From assembly GCA_016715465.1 (NCBI GenBank), contig JADKAA010000024.1, forward strand, positions 496,001 through 560,000: a stretch of 64,000 nt of DNA. Direction: 5' to 3'. A program made the position numbers and the translations under genes. This stretch comes from Saprospiraceae bacterium. GTDB lineage: Bacteria; Bacteroidota; Bacteroidia; Chitinophagales; Saprospiraceae. Below are positions 40,277-48,587 of the stretch, one piece after another. Below the pieces are notes generated by a model. That model was not told the DNA's origin and did not search any database. It saw nothing but the letters and a program-made list of their open reading frames with translations. Each line of letters opens with the position of its first letter. The stretch's first letter is position 1.

Positions 40277-43200
40277 ATGAGACATTCATTTTCAATCTTT
40301 CAAACTGGCATCAGCAAAACAGCAAGTGTTTTTGACTCGATTTTGTCATTGCGGTTTTTTACATCATCAGCCCGGATTGGGATGGCCATGATGCTATTTG
40401 CCATTATGGCTCCTGTTCAACCTGTATTTTCTCAATGCAATGTTGTTGCGTATTCCAGTGCAGAAACAGCAGGAAATCAGCCCTACACTCAGCGCCTGGG
40501 CATGTCCTTTACCGTAAACAGTCCGGTTGTCATTTCCGATCTTGGTGCTTTTGATAGTGATGGAGATGGTTTGCTGTCGACCATCCAGGTAGGTATAATC
40601 CGCTCTGATGGAGCGGTCATGGCTGGACCAATATCTTTGTCTGGTGCCGGTGATCCACTCGTCAATGGCCATAGGATGTATGCCATTACGCCTTTTATTT
40701 TATCACCAGGCTCTTATGTCATTGTGGCTGTTGGTTATGGAAGTAGTGAAATGAATGGAAATACAAATCTCGGTGACCTCCCTGTCACTACAAATAATGG
40801 GGGAGGGTTACTTACCTTTGATGGTGCTTCATACGGTGGCGCAGGTTTTGGTTTGCCAACGACAGCGGAGGCTTCGCCTACAACCAGTTATCATGCCGGA
40901 ACTTTCAGGTATTCCAATCTGCCGGCGTGTCCTGCCAATGTGGTGGTTACCACCAGCACGGGTGCAAATACCGATCAACTTGGTGGCGATTGTGTGGCCT
41001 TGGTCCGGGGCATTAATGTAGAAAATTTGTTTGCAAATTGTCCAAATACAACCATTTCGTATGAAATTTCAGGAGCCACCAATACCAGTGGTAACGGCGA
41101 CGCTTCCGGTACTTATTTTTATACCGGCGTCAGCACCGTGACTTATATTTTTACAGATAAAAGTGTTCCGGCAAATACGGCATCCTGTAGTTTTACGGTG
41201 ACCGTTGAAGACGATGAATCACCCGAAATCCGTTGTCCTAAAAATGTGACCATTGATACTGATCCCGGTTTATGCACTGGAAATTACACATATGATGTCA
41301 CTTTTGATGATAACTGTTACGGAGTGGATGCCAATGGCTTTGAAGAAGAATTTGCACCTGCATTCTGGAACCTTTCAAATAGCAATGGAGGAGATGGTAC
41401 TATAAATACAACGGGAGCACCAATCGATGTGATTCTGACTGGTTCAAATAATGGTGGTTCCAATAATACGGATTACTGCATTTCCATACCTGGAGTTTAT
41501 AGTGGCATGATGACTTTTGATTGGAATTACAAAACATTTGACGACCCTTTTTACGATCGATTTGGATATACCGTTGATGGTGTATTTACCCAATTATCTA
41601 ATAATGTCGGAGGAACTCCTCAATCTGGAAGTGTAAGCATCATGCTCAATCCAGGCCAACAGTTCTGTTTCAGAATTTATTCAGTTGATGGAATCTTAGG
41701 AGCCGCTGTCACCATAGCTATGCAATTTACCTATATGGAAGATATAAATCCTGACCTTGCACAAGATTCCGGCTTACCTTCAGGAAGTAATTTCCCCAAA
41801 GGGACAACCACAAATGAATTTACAGTGACAGACAACAATGACAATGCGGCCACCTGTAGTTTTACGGTGACAGTAGTGGATAACGAAAACCCTAAAATCA
41901 AGTGCCCTGCAGATATTGAAGTTGAACTTGATCCTTTGGAGTGTGAAGTCGAAGTTTTGTTTAGTGCAAATGCCACCGACAATTGTCCCGGAGTCACATG
42001 GGAAGTAAGCTCTTCTCTAGAGTCAGGAGACTTTTTTCCGATAGGAGAAAATATAGTGGTATATCAGGCAACCGATGCCGAGGGAAACTCAGCGACTTGT
42101 TCTTTTGAAGTTACCATTGTCGATTATTTCAACTCATCGCTGGGCTGCATCAATAGGAATGTTTCATTGGATCAAAATTGTCAGGCGATCGTAGATCCCT
42201 TTATGGTACTTACCGGATATTTAGACATAAATGGAGATACCCTGCTGGGTTGTCTGGATTCCTTTAAGGTCAACATTAAAAATCCTCTCGGTGTAAATAT
42301 AGGAAACTCAGTGGATGGGGATTATTTGGGCAAAACCCTGGATTACACTATTTCTAATCCTTCACATGGTTTTTATTGTTGGGGTACCATCAAAATTGAA
42401 GATAAATTAAGACCCTTTGTGGTTTGCGAAAATGATACTATTTCTTGTGTGGAACCTCGTTCCAATATCAAGAAGCCAAAATTGGTTGATAATTGTGACG
42501 GAGGTCAATTGATCACACTCTACGATTTTGAAGATACCTTGCAGTGTAATCTAAAGTTTTTGAGTAAAATTACCAGGATATATACCGCAAAGGACAAATA
42601 TGGCAACCAGGGGGATACTTGTACACAAATTATCTTTGTAGAAAGGACTGACCTGAGTAACATTAAGTTTCCAGACCACTTTACTGGATCTAAGGCATTG
42701 GAATGCAATAAATTTGCAGATGATGCTAATGGACGACCACTGGTAAGTGTAACAGGGGTACCAAAATTAAAAAATATAAATATTTACCCTTTTAATCAGT
42801 CGTTTATCTGCAATGGATTTGTAACCTATACTGACAATGAGACATTTACTACGTCTTGTAAAAGGATTATAAACAGGACATGGGAAGTAGGAGAATGGTG
42901 GTGCGATAAAACTATGATACAAACTTGGGTACAAGTAATAGAAATAAAGGATAAGGAAGCGCCTGTAATAACAAACCTTGCCGACATGACCATCAGCACA
43001 GGTTCAAATAGTTGTTCAGCGACATTTAATCTTCCAAAAGCCAATGTTACAGACAATTGCAATACATGGTCTGTAAACATAAGCACAGGATACGACACAC
43101 TAAAGACCAACGGAGGTGTGACCACACTTCCGGTAGGTAAGCATGCCGTTACTTATTACGCCACAGATCTTTGTTCTAATCTGGGTATAAAAACCATATC

Positions 43201-45922
43201 GGTCACTGTAGAAGACAGAGCTGAACCCATTGCCATTTGCGAGGCACGAGCTGTGGTTAGTCTTAAGGAAGATGGCACGGCATGGCTGTACAGCGAATCT
43301 GTTGACGATGGCAGTTTTGATGAATGCGGCCCTGTATATCTTAAAATCAGAAGGGTTAACTCGGAGTGTGACACAATGTCTTTAAATTGGAGTGACGCAG
43401 TAGGATTTTGCTGTGAAGATGCCGGAGAAAAAAACATCATGGTAGAACTGCAGGTTACGGATCAGGGAGGAAGGACAAACAGGTGTATGATGCTTGTGGA
43501 GGTTCAGGATAAGCGGGTACCTACCCTGACCTCTGCATATACTGTCACCGTCAACTGTTCTACCACATTTGATACTACTGATCTGGGAGCCGTTTTTGGT
43601 TACCCTGTAATTTCAGGTGGAGGTTGTGCAGACCTTGATGATGTAACGGAGACTTTTAACGATTTATTGAATGATTGCCGCATCGGTAATTTGCACAGAA
43701 AATTCATCCTCGAGCACAATGGAAATGCAGTGGACAGCTGTTCACATACCATTACCTTTGCGCCGGAAAGGCCATTTAATGCCAATATGATTGATTGGCC
43801 AAATGATACATCATTTGTCAATTCGCTTTGCACACCGTTTGATTTGGACCCGGAAAACCTACCCGAGGGATATGGCATGCCTCAATTAATTGAAGAAGGT
43901 GTTTGCGACCTTGTGGCATTCAGTTATGATCAGGATGTATATTCATTTACCAGCAACAATGCATGTTATAAAATTGTTAGGCACTGGACTGTGATTGATT
44001 GGTGCTATTATGTGAATGGAAAACTTTGGCAGGATACTTTTGACCAGGTAATTGTCATTATGAATACCGAAGGTCCTAGAATTACCAGTCCTACCACAAG
44101 AAGAGAGGTATGCAGTTACAATGCAGATTGTACACCGGCATCCATTAAACTTACCGCTGCAGCCGACGATAAGTGTACACCACAAAGCGAATTGAAGTGG
44201 AGGTGGACCATCACATTTGAGGATGGTAAAAAGAAAAACGGTACAGGCAATGATGCATCGGGTATTTATCCATTTGGAAATCACCGTATAGATTTTGAAG
44301 TAGAAGATAAGTGTGGCAATATTTCCTATACGGGTTACTTGTTTGATGTCAAAAGTTGCAAACCACCAACAGCTTACTGTAAGCATGGCTTGAGCACCAG
44401 CCTGGTGGGAATGGATACAAATGGCGATAACCAACTTGATGCTGAAATGTCTATGGTAACCCCTGAAATGTTTGACAACGGTAGTGAACAAGGTTGTGGA
44501 AATTCAATAGTACTCAGTTTTTCTGAAGATGTTGAAGATGACACCCTTTGGCTTGACTGCAGTAATCTTAGCGCGCCTAAGGAAGTAAAGCTCTGGGTGA
44601 CGGATGAAAATGATAATCAAAATCATTGCACCACCTACATCATTGTTAAAGACAGCAATAATGTTAACATTTGTCCTCCGGGCATCATTGAATCCAATGT
44701 AAATGGCCGTATTCACACGTCTGACAACAAGGGCATCAGTGATGTAAGCGTGAAGTTGGTATCTGCAGAAGAAAGAATTGACATTACAGAAGGTGCCGGT
44801 GAATATAGTTTTGGTTTATTGCCAAAAGGCGTTCAATATCTTGTGAAACCTGAGAAAAGTGACAACCCTTTAAATGGAGTGAGTACACTGGACCTGGTAT
44901 TGATACAGCGCCATATCCTGGGCATCAGTAAACTGGATGATCCACTTAAATTGATTGCCGCAGACATCAACCAGGATGGCAAGGTCACCGCATCCGATTT
45001 AGTCATCCTGAGAAAACTTATATTGGGTGTAGAAAATCAGCTGCCAAATGACCAAAGTTGGAAATTTGTATGGGATGGCCATCAATGGGCAGATCCAACT
45101 AACCCATGGGCTACACCAATCACAGAGTCGTATGACATCAGCTTTTTGTTGGAAGACATGGAGATTAATTTTACAGGAATAAAACTTGGTGATCTTAATG
45201 GCAATGTGGTTGCCAATGTATATGGTAACATAACTGAAAACAGAAGTTCAAAAGTGTTTTCAATGACGTATGCAGACCATGAAGTAAGATCGGGAGAGAA
45301 TATCAGGATACCTATTATTGCAGCCACGTTCAATTCCATCCATGGACTTCAGGCGACCTTAACATTCGATGGAATGATTGTTAAATCAATTGAGGGCGTT
45401 ACATTAGAAGGTCTTTCTGAGGAAAATATTTACAGGAAGTCAGATGATTCTATAAATATCAGCTGGGTTTCAAAAGGGGCAGCAAATATTAAGGCAGGTG
45501 ACGTTTTAATGTATGTGGATGCAGAAGTAACTGGTGATGGTCAGTTAAGTAAGATGATTACAATGGACTACGCCGGTTTATCTGCTCAGGCCTACTTGGG
45601 TGTGGAATTTGAAATTGCTGACCTAGAAATCAGGTCAAAAGAGAAAAATGACATTTACCAGGAGTTTGATTTGGGAATGGCTAAGCCTAACCCTTGGAAT
45701 GAATCCTCTTTCATTGCGGTAATTCTTCCAAAAGATGGCATCATTAGCCTTTCAGTGCAGGATAATGCAGGTAAATTGGTACATGCTCGGGACCTAGTAC
45801 TTACAGCAGGAAAACATCAGATAGAGTTAAACAGGACAACGATCGGAAGCACGGGTAGTTTCATTTATTCAGTTACCTATGAAGGAGAAACCAAATACGG
45901 CAAAATGATCATTATAGATTAA
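40277..45922 (+). CDS. Giant protein C: 1881-aa secreted HYR-like, dockerin, cohesin-like and T9SS sorting-domain protein
   Basis: Starts with a long polar N-region and a hydrophobic signal core (IGMAMMLFAIMAPVQPVFSQ). Residues about 50-220 form a distinct N-terminal domain; HYR-like modules follow (DDESPEIRCPKNVTIDTDP, DNENPKIKCPADIEVELDP, VEDRAEPIAICEA), with a jelly-roll-like insert near 360-480. The C-terminal design matches A and B: CnaB-like strand segment (about 1480-1530; GRIHTSDNKGISDVSVKL), dockerin-like pair (about 1533-1590; STLDLVLIQRHILG, DINQDGKVTASDL), cohesin-like sandwich (about 1660-1788; GENIRIPIIAATFNSIHGLQ) and T9SS sorting domain (about 1798-1881; AKPNPWNESSF). It closely follows gene B and ends at a strong terminator. 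Probably a surface or secreted partner of B. Confidence 0.88.
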   Translation: MRHSFSIFQTGISKTASVFDSILSLRFFTSSARIGMAMMLFAIMAPVQPVFSQCNVVAYSSAETAGNQPYTQRLGMSFTVNSPVVISDLGAFDSDGDGLLSTIQVGIIRSDGAVMAGPISLSGAGDPLVNGHRMYAITPFILSPGSYVIVAVGYGSSEMNGNTNLGDLPVTTNNGGGLLTFDGASYGGAGFGLPTTAEASPTTSYHAGTFRYSNLPACPANVVVTTSTGANTDQLGGDCVALVRGINVENLFANCPNTTISYEISGATNTSGNGDASGTYFYTGVSTVTYIFTDKSVPANTASCSFTVTVEDDESPEIRCPKNVTIDTDPGLCTGNYTYDVTFDDNCYGVDANGFEEEFAPAFWNLSNSNGGDGTINTTGAPIDVILTGSNNGGSNNTDYCISIPGVYSGMMTFDWNYKTFDDPFYDRFGYTVDGVFTQLSNNVGGTPQSGSVSIMLNPGQQFCFRIYSVDGILGAAVTIAMQFTYMEDINPDLAQDSGLPSGSNFPKGTTTNEFTVTDNNDNAATCSFTVTVVDNENPKIKCPADIEVELDPLECEVEVLFSANATDNCPGVTWEVSSSLESGDFFPIGENIVVYQATDAEGNSATCSFEVTIVDYFNSSLGCINRNVSLDQNCQAIVDPFMVLTGYLDINGDTLLGCLDSFKVNIKNPLGVNIGNSVDGDYLGKTLDYTISNPSHGFYCWGTIKIEDKLRPFVVCENDTISCVEPRSNIKKPKLVDNCDGGQLITLYDFEDTLQCNLKFLSKITRIYTAKDKYGNQGDTCTQIIFVERTDLSNIKFPDHFTGSKALECNKFADDANGRPLVSVTGVPKLKNINIYPFNQSFICNGFVTYTDNETFTTSCKRIINRTWEVGEWWCDKTMIQTWVQVIEIKDKEAPVITNLADMTISTGSNSCSATFNLPKANVTDNCNTWSVNISTGYDTLKTNGGVTTLPVGKHAVTYYATDLCSNLGIKTISVTVEDRAEPIAICEARAVVSLKEDGTAWLYSESVDDGSFDECGPVYLKIRRVNSECDTMSLNWSDAVGFCCEDAGEKNIMVELQVTDQGGRTNRCMMLVEVQDKRVPTLTSAYTVTVNCSTTFDTTDLGAVFGYPVISGGGCADLDDVTETFNDLLNDCRIGNLHRKFILEHNGNAVDSCSHTITFAPERPFNANMIDWPNDTSFVNSLCTPFDLDPENLPEGYGMPQLIEEGVCDLVAFSYDQDVYSFTSNNACYKIVRHWTVIDWCYYVNGKLWQDTFDQVIVIMNTEGPRITSPTTRREVCSYNADCTPASIKLTAAADDKCTPQSELKWRWTITFEDGKKKNGTGNDASGIYPFGNHRIDFEVEDKCGNISYTGYLFDVKSCKPPTAYCKHGLSTSLVGMDTNGDNQLDAEMSMVTPEMFDNGSEQGCGNSIVLSFSEDVEDDTLWLDCSNLSAPKEVKLWVTDENDNQNHCTTYIIVKDSNNVNICPPGIIESNVNGRIHTSDNKGISDVSVKLVSAEERIDITEGAGEYSFGLLPKGVQYLVKPEKSDNPLNGVSTLDLVLIQRHILGISKLDDPLKLIAADINQDGKVTASDLVILRKLILGVENQLPNDQSWKFVWDGHQWADPTNPWATPITESYDISFLLEDMEINFTGIKLGDLNGNVVANVYGNITENRSSKVFSMTYADHEVRSGENIRIPIIAATFNSIHGLQATLTFDGMIVKSIEGVTLEGLSEENIYRKSDDSINISWVSKGAANIKAGDVLMYVDAEVTGDGQLSKMITMDYAGLSAQAYLGVEFEIADLEIRSKEKNDIYQEFDLGMAKPNPWNESSFIAVILPKDGIISLSVQDNAGKLVHARDLVLTAGKHQIELNRTTIGSTGSFIYSVTYEGETKYGKMIIID

Positions 45923-45946
45923 GAAATATTCGATTGAGGTCTCTAT

Positions 45947-45982
45947 TAAAAAAAGAGCCGGCAGAAGTGCCGGCTCTTTTTA
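45947..45982. terminator. Strong bidirectional terminator between giant gene C and rnpB
   Basis: GAGCCGGCA (45955-45963), GAAG loop, TGCCGGCTC (45968-45976), with an A tract before and TTTTT after, so it can stop both the plus-strand giant gene and the minus-strand RNase P RNA. Confidence 0.93.
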
Positions 45983-46014
45983 TTATAATTCAGGTCGAAG
46001 CCTGAAATTTTAAA

Positions 46015-46391
46015 ATGCATACCTGTAAGCCGAATTCTGTCCACCGGCATTTGGCCGGATGTCCTGTCATTTATCTAAGCTGCCTACCCCTCCCGGCGTA
46101 CCGTTGCCGGTAACTTGAGCGAGTCACTCTTTCCGCAATAGCGGGCCGGAATATACATGGCATTTCAACCCACAAGGTTTTTCCATCCCTTCAGTTACCT
46201 GCATGGATCGTAGGCTCTTACCCTGCGATTTCACCCTTACCCTACCCAATAGGGTGTGGCGGTATAGTTTTCTGTGACACTTTCTGTACTGCAGCCTTTG
46301 CTGCAGCCCCACCCGTTAGGTGGTGTGGTGCTCTACGTTGTCCGGACTTTCCTCCATTCCTTGCGTAAGGAACAGCGACAGGCCGGTATGC
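46015..46391 (-). ncRNA. rnpB: RNase P RNA, bacterial class A
   Basis: Catalytic RNA of RNase P, which matures tRNA 5' ends. On the minus strand the conserved CR-I block GAGGAAAGTCCGGAC occurs at 46354-46340 and the CR-V block ACAGAATTCGGCTT at 46040-46027, the two halves that build helix P4. Terminal helix P1 can be read directly: GCATACC at the 5' end (46391-46385) pairs with GGTATGC at the 3' end (46023-46017). The length of about 377 bases is normal for type A. A -7 box (TACCTTTG) lies 5 bases upstream and the bidirectional terminator lies downstream. The ORFs crossing this region are not genes. Confidence 0.96.
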
Positions 46392-46395
46392 GTTG

Positions 46396-46403
46396 CAAAG
46401 GTA
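46396..46403 (-). promoter_or_regulatory. rnpB promoter -7 box
   Basis: Minus-strand TACCTTTG fits TAnnTTTG and places the transcript start at about 46389-46391, exactly where helix P1 begins. Confidence 0.7.
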
Positions 46404-46414
46404 AACTTTTTTCA

Positions 46415-46422
46415 TACCTTTG
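46415..46422 (+). promoter_or_regulatory. Promoter -7 box of the BASS transporter gene
   Basis: TACCTTTG on the plus strand; the expected start near 46429 leaves a leader of about 5 bases before GTG 46434. It is divergent from, and only 12 bases from, the rnpB box. Confidence 0.6.
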
Positions 46423-46433
46423 GGTAAAAAGCA

Positions 46434-47327
46434 GTGGCAGAACTAGACCATATACGGATCAACTTCAACTCAGAGCAACTTATTCTATTGAATATTTGCC
46501 TTGGATTTTTGATGTTTGGCATAGCTCTTGAAATGACAATTTCTGATTTTAGGGCATTACTTAAAAATAGGAAGAGCACAGCCACTGGTTTATTTAGCCA
46601 AATGATATTATTGCCGGCGTTGACTATGTTTCTGATTTATATACTTAAGCCATCGCCATCATTGGCTGCTGGTATGTTGCTGGTAGCTGCGTGTCCGGGT
46701 GGAAATGTTTCCAATTATGCGGTTCATCTTAGCAAAGCCAATGCGCCACTTTCCGTATTGTTGACCTCAATTTCGACGTTGGTGGCGGCACTTACTACAC
46801 CTGCTGTTTTTTCAATTGGGGCTCAATTTATTGATCCAACGAATGCTGGTGCGATAGGCTTTGAAATTAATTTCACTTCGATGTTTTTTTCTATAGTGCA
46901 GCTAATTCTCTTTCCATTGGTTTTGGGAATGCTTACGCGATATTATTTTCCAATACTAGTCCAAAAAGTGATACCAGGCGTGAAAAAGTTGAGTCTGATT
47001 ATATTTATAGCCTTTATTTTATTTGCTGTTGTCGGGAATCTGGAAAACATACGAATGCACATCCACCATGTTTTTTACCTGGTAGTTATTCATAATACGT
47101 TGGCCCTTGCTTTGGGCTATAATTTTTCAAGGATGATGGGTCGGCCTTTAGAGGATGCCAGGGCAATTTCGATAGAAACAGGGATTCAGAATTCCGGACT
47201 TGCCCTAATTTTAGTATTTAATTTTTTTAAGGGGAATGGTGGTATGGCCATGATTGCGGCGTGGTGGAGTATTTGGCATCTAATATCTTCATTTTTTTTG
47301 GCTATATATTGGAGGCGCAAAAATTGA
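46434..47327 (+). CDS. Bile acid:sodium symporter (BASS/SBF) family transporter
   Basis: 297-aa inner-membrane protein with nine to ten hydrophobic helices. The family signature AACPGGNVSNYAVHLSKAN is present, as is the second crossover region with SIETGIQNSGLALIL. Members move organic anions with Na+; in bacteria substrates include pantoate, pyruvate and bile-acid-like compounds, and none can be chosen here. The GTG start at 46434 is supported by the promoter box just upstream. Na+ coupling fits a cell that builds a sodium gradient with NQR. Confidence 0.93.
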   Translation: MAELDHIRINFNSEQLILLNICLGFLMFGIALEMTISDFRALLKNRKSTATGLFSQMILLPALTMFLIYILKPSPSLAAGMLLVAACPGGNVSNYAVHLSKANAPLSVLLTSISTLVAALTTPAVFSIGAQFIDPTNAGAIGFEINFTSMFFSIVQLILFPLVLGMLTRYYFPILVQKVIPGVKKLSLIIFIAFILFAVVGNLENIRMHIHHVFYLVVIHNTLALALGYNFSRMMGRPLEDARAISIETGIQNSGLALILVFNFFKGNGGMAMIAAWWSIWHLISSFFLAIYWRRKN

Positions 47328-47927
47328 AGAAAAGCATGCAAAGAGGATTAAAAGTGATGAAGGGATCTTGAGTGAATTTTGGCGGGTCATTGAAACGGCT
47401 GAGGACTGCAGTTGTGTATAAGCGAGAAAAAAAATAATACCTATGTCTCACCGCAGTCAGACAAGTGTCAGACACTTTTCAGAAACGTATCAGACATGTG
47501 TCAGATAGCGGTCAAGTTGGTATCAGAAAATATCAAAAAGTTACAAAAAGTTACAAAAAGATATCAGTCAAGTATCAGACTGGAGTATGATTGGAGTCGG
47601 ACGCGAATCAGACAAGTGTCAGACAAGTGTCAGACAAGTGTCAGACAAGTGTCAGACAAGTGTCAGACAAGTGTCAGACAAGTGTCAGACAAGTGTCAGA
47701 CGATTTTACAACTTGATATATAACCAATGTCAATCACGCTATTATTTGCAAAAGTGTGTATAACTATCCTCGTACTATTTAGCTAAGAAGTGAGGATCGG
47801 CAATTGTTCTTATTCTCGTCTTTGGTTTACACCAGGCATCATTATTAGATTCATCTGCTAAATGGCTATAAATATGTCATTTACCGGGGTATCAGCTGAT
47901 ATTCATAGTAAATAAGCGCAGAACATG
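47328..47927. other. Gene-poor spacer with degenerate TCAGAC-type repeats
   Basis: No convincing gene. From about 47455 to 47600 the motif TCAGAC with AAGTG- or CATGTG-like flanks recurs irregularly; perfect tandem copies follow at 47608-47701, and related half copies occur again at 47925-47940. The frame 47412-47723 is open but is only a translation of the repeat (SDKCQTSVRQV units), because 33 bp equals three 11-bp units. The remainder (47702-47927) is AT-rich. Confidence 0.6.
47608..47701 (+). repeat. 11-bp tandem repeat array, unit TCAGACAAGTG
   Basis: Eight perfect head-to-tail copies (starts 47608, 47619, 47630, 47641, 47652, 47663, 47674, 47685) and the first six bases of a ninth. The 11-bp period is close to one helical turn, so any protein bound to each unit would sit on one face of the DNA. 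Perfect identity suggests recent expansion. Confidence 0.95.
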
Positions 47928-48446
47928 TCAGATTTGTGTCAAACCTGGCAGTATATTCAGTCTGCCGTTTCGTTCATGGAATGATGAATAAATCCATTCT
48001 TCAGGTTTCTGAACCCTGCCCATCAGGCAGGGAATTTCTTCTACATACGTTGAATAGGTATTTAACCAGTCTTGACCGATGTCCTTGCAAGGCGTAGCCT
48101 TGGCTTTTTGTGTAAACAAACTTCCCACTTTCTTTTGTCTTTTGTTTATTTGCTGTGCGTATTTGCTTTGCATCAAGCGCACACCATTTGAAATGGCAGA
48201 CATTTGTAAAGAGCCCACGATCATTGGCTCTGCCCCGGATCTGTTTGGCGCAATTTGGAAAACATAACTTTCAGGAAGAAGACACCAGGCATAGACATGG
48301 CAATATTGCATTACATACATTTTGAAATAATACAGAAATAAAAGATAATTTTCATGACAATGAAAGAGGGCTGCATTGTTGTTTCCTGTATTGTGTAGGA
48401 AGTAAACTTGATTGGTGTGTATTTTCATGCGCATTATTTTTTCCAA
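47928..48446 (-). CDS. REP-associated (Y1/IS200-like) transposase relative lacking the HUH motif
   Basis: 172 aa that align by eye with the RAYT/Y1 transposase family: FLHNTGNNNAALFHCHENYLLFL (usually YHVYNRGNN), YCHVYAWCLLP, INKRQKKVGSLFTQKAKA and VQKPEEWIYSSFHE. The catalytic PNHFHFLI motif is replaced by PESYVFQI, so both metal-binding histidines are gone, while the helix with the candidate nucleophile (KYAQQINK) keeps a tyrosine. The frame is intact, so this is a domesticated DNA-binding protein or a decaying gene. Its C-terminal codons run into a copy of the TCAGAC-type repeat. No IS ends were identified. Confidence 0.75.
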   Translation of the reverse strand: MEKIMRMKIHTNQVYFLHNTGNNNAALFHCHENYLLFLYYFKMYVMQYCHVYAWCLLPESYVFQIAPNRSGAEPMIVGSLQMSAISNGVRLMQSKYAQQINKRQKKVGSLFTQKAKATPCKDIGQDWLNTYSTYVEEIPCLMGRVQKPEEWIYSSFHERNGRLNILPGLTQI

Positions 48447-48587
48447 AGTAACGGCATGTAAATTTCGATATCCGGATTTAATCAGTTATAATCGTATATA
48501 AACGTTTATAAGCATTTATTCGCTATGATGATTAGTTGAAAACTCCCAAATAATTGACAATTGAATGGAAAATCATAAGGGGGAAAA

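Noticed and set aside
46124..46531. Open frames over the region 46.1-46.5 kb
   Set aside because: They cross rnpB, whose CR-I, CR-V and P1 elements are clear; no protein features are present.
47440..47701. CRISPR array
   Set aside because: Units are 11 bp, directly adjacent, with no spacers, and no cas genes are in the window.
47412..47723. 103-aa frame rich in SDKCQTSVRQV units as a repeat protein
   Set aside because: The frame is open only because an 11-bp repeat gives a three-frame-cycling 33-bp unit without stops; there is no promoter, signal or family match.
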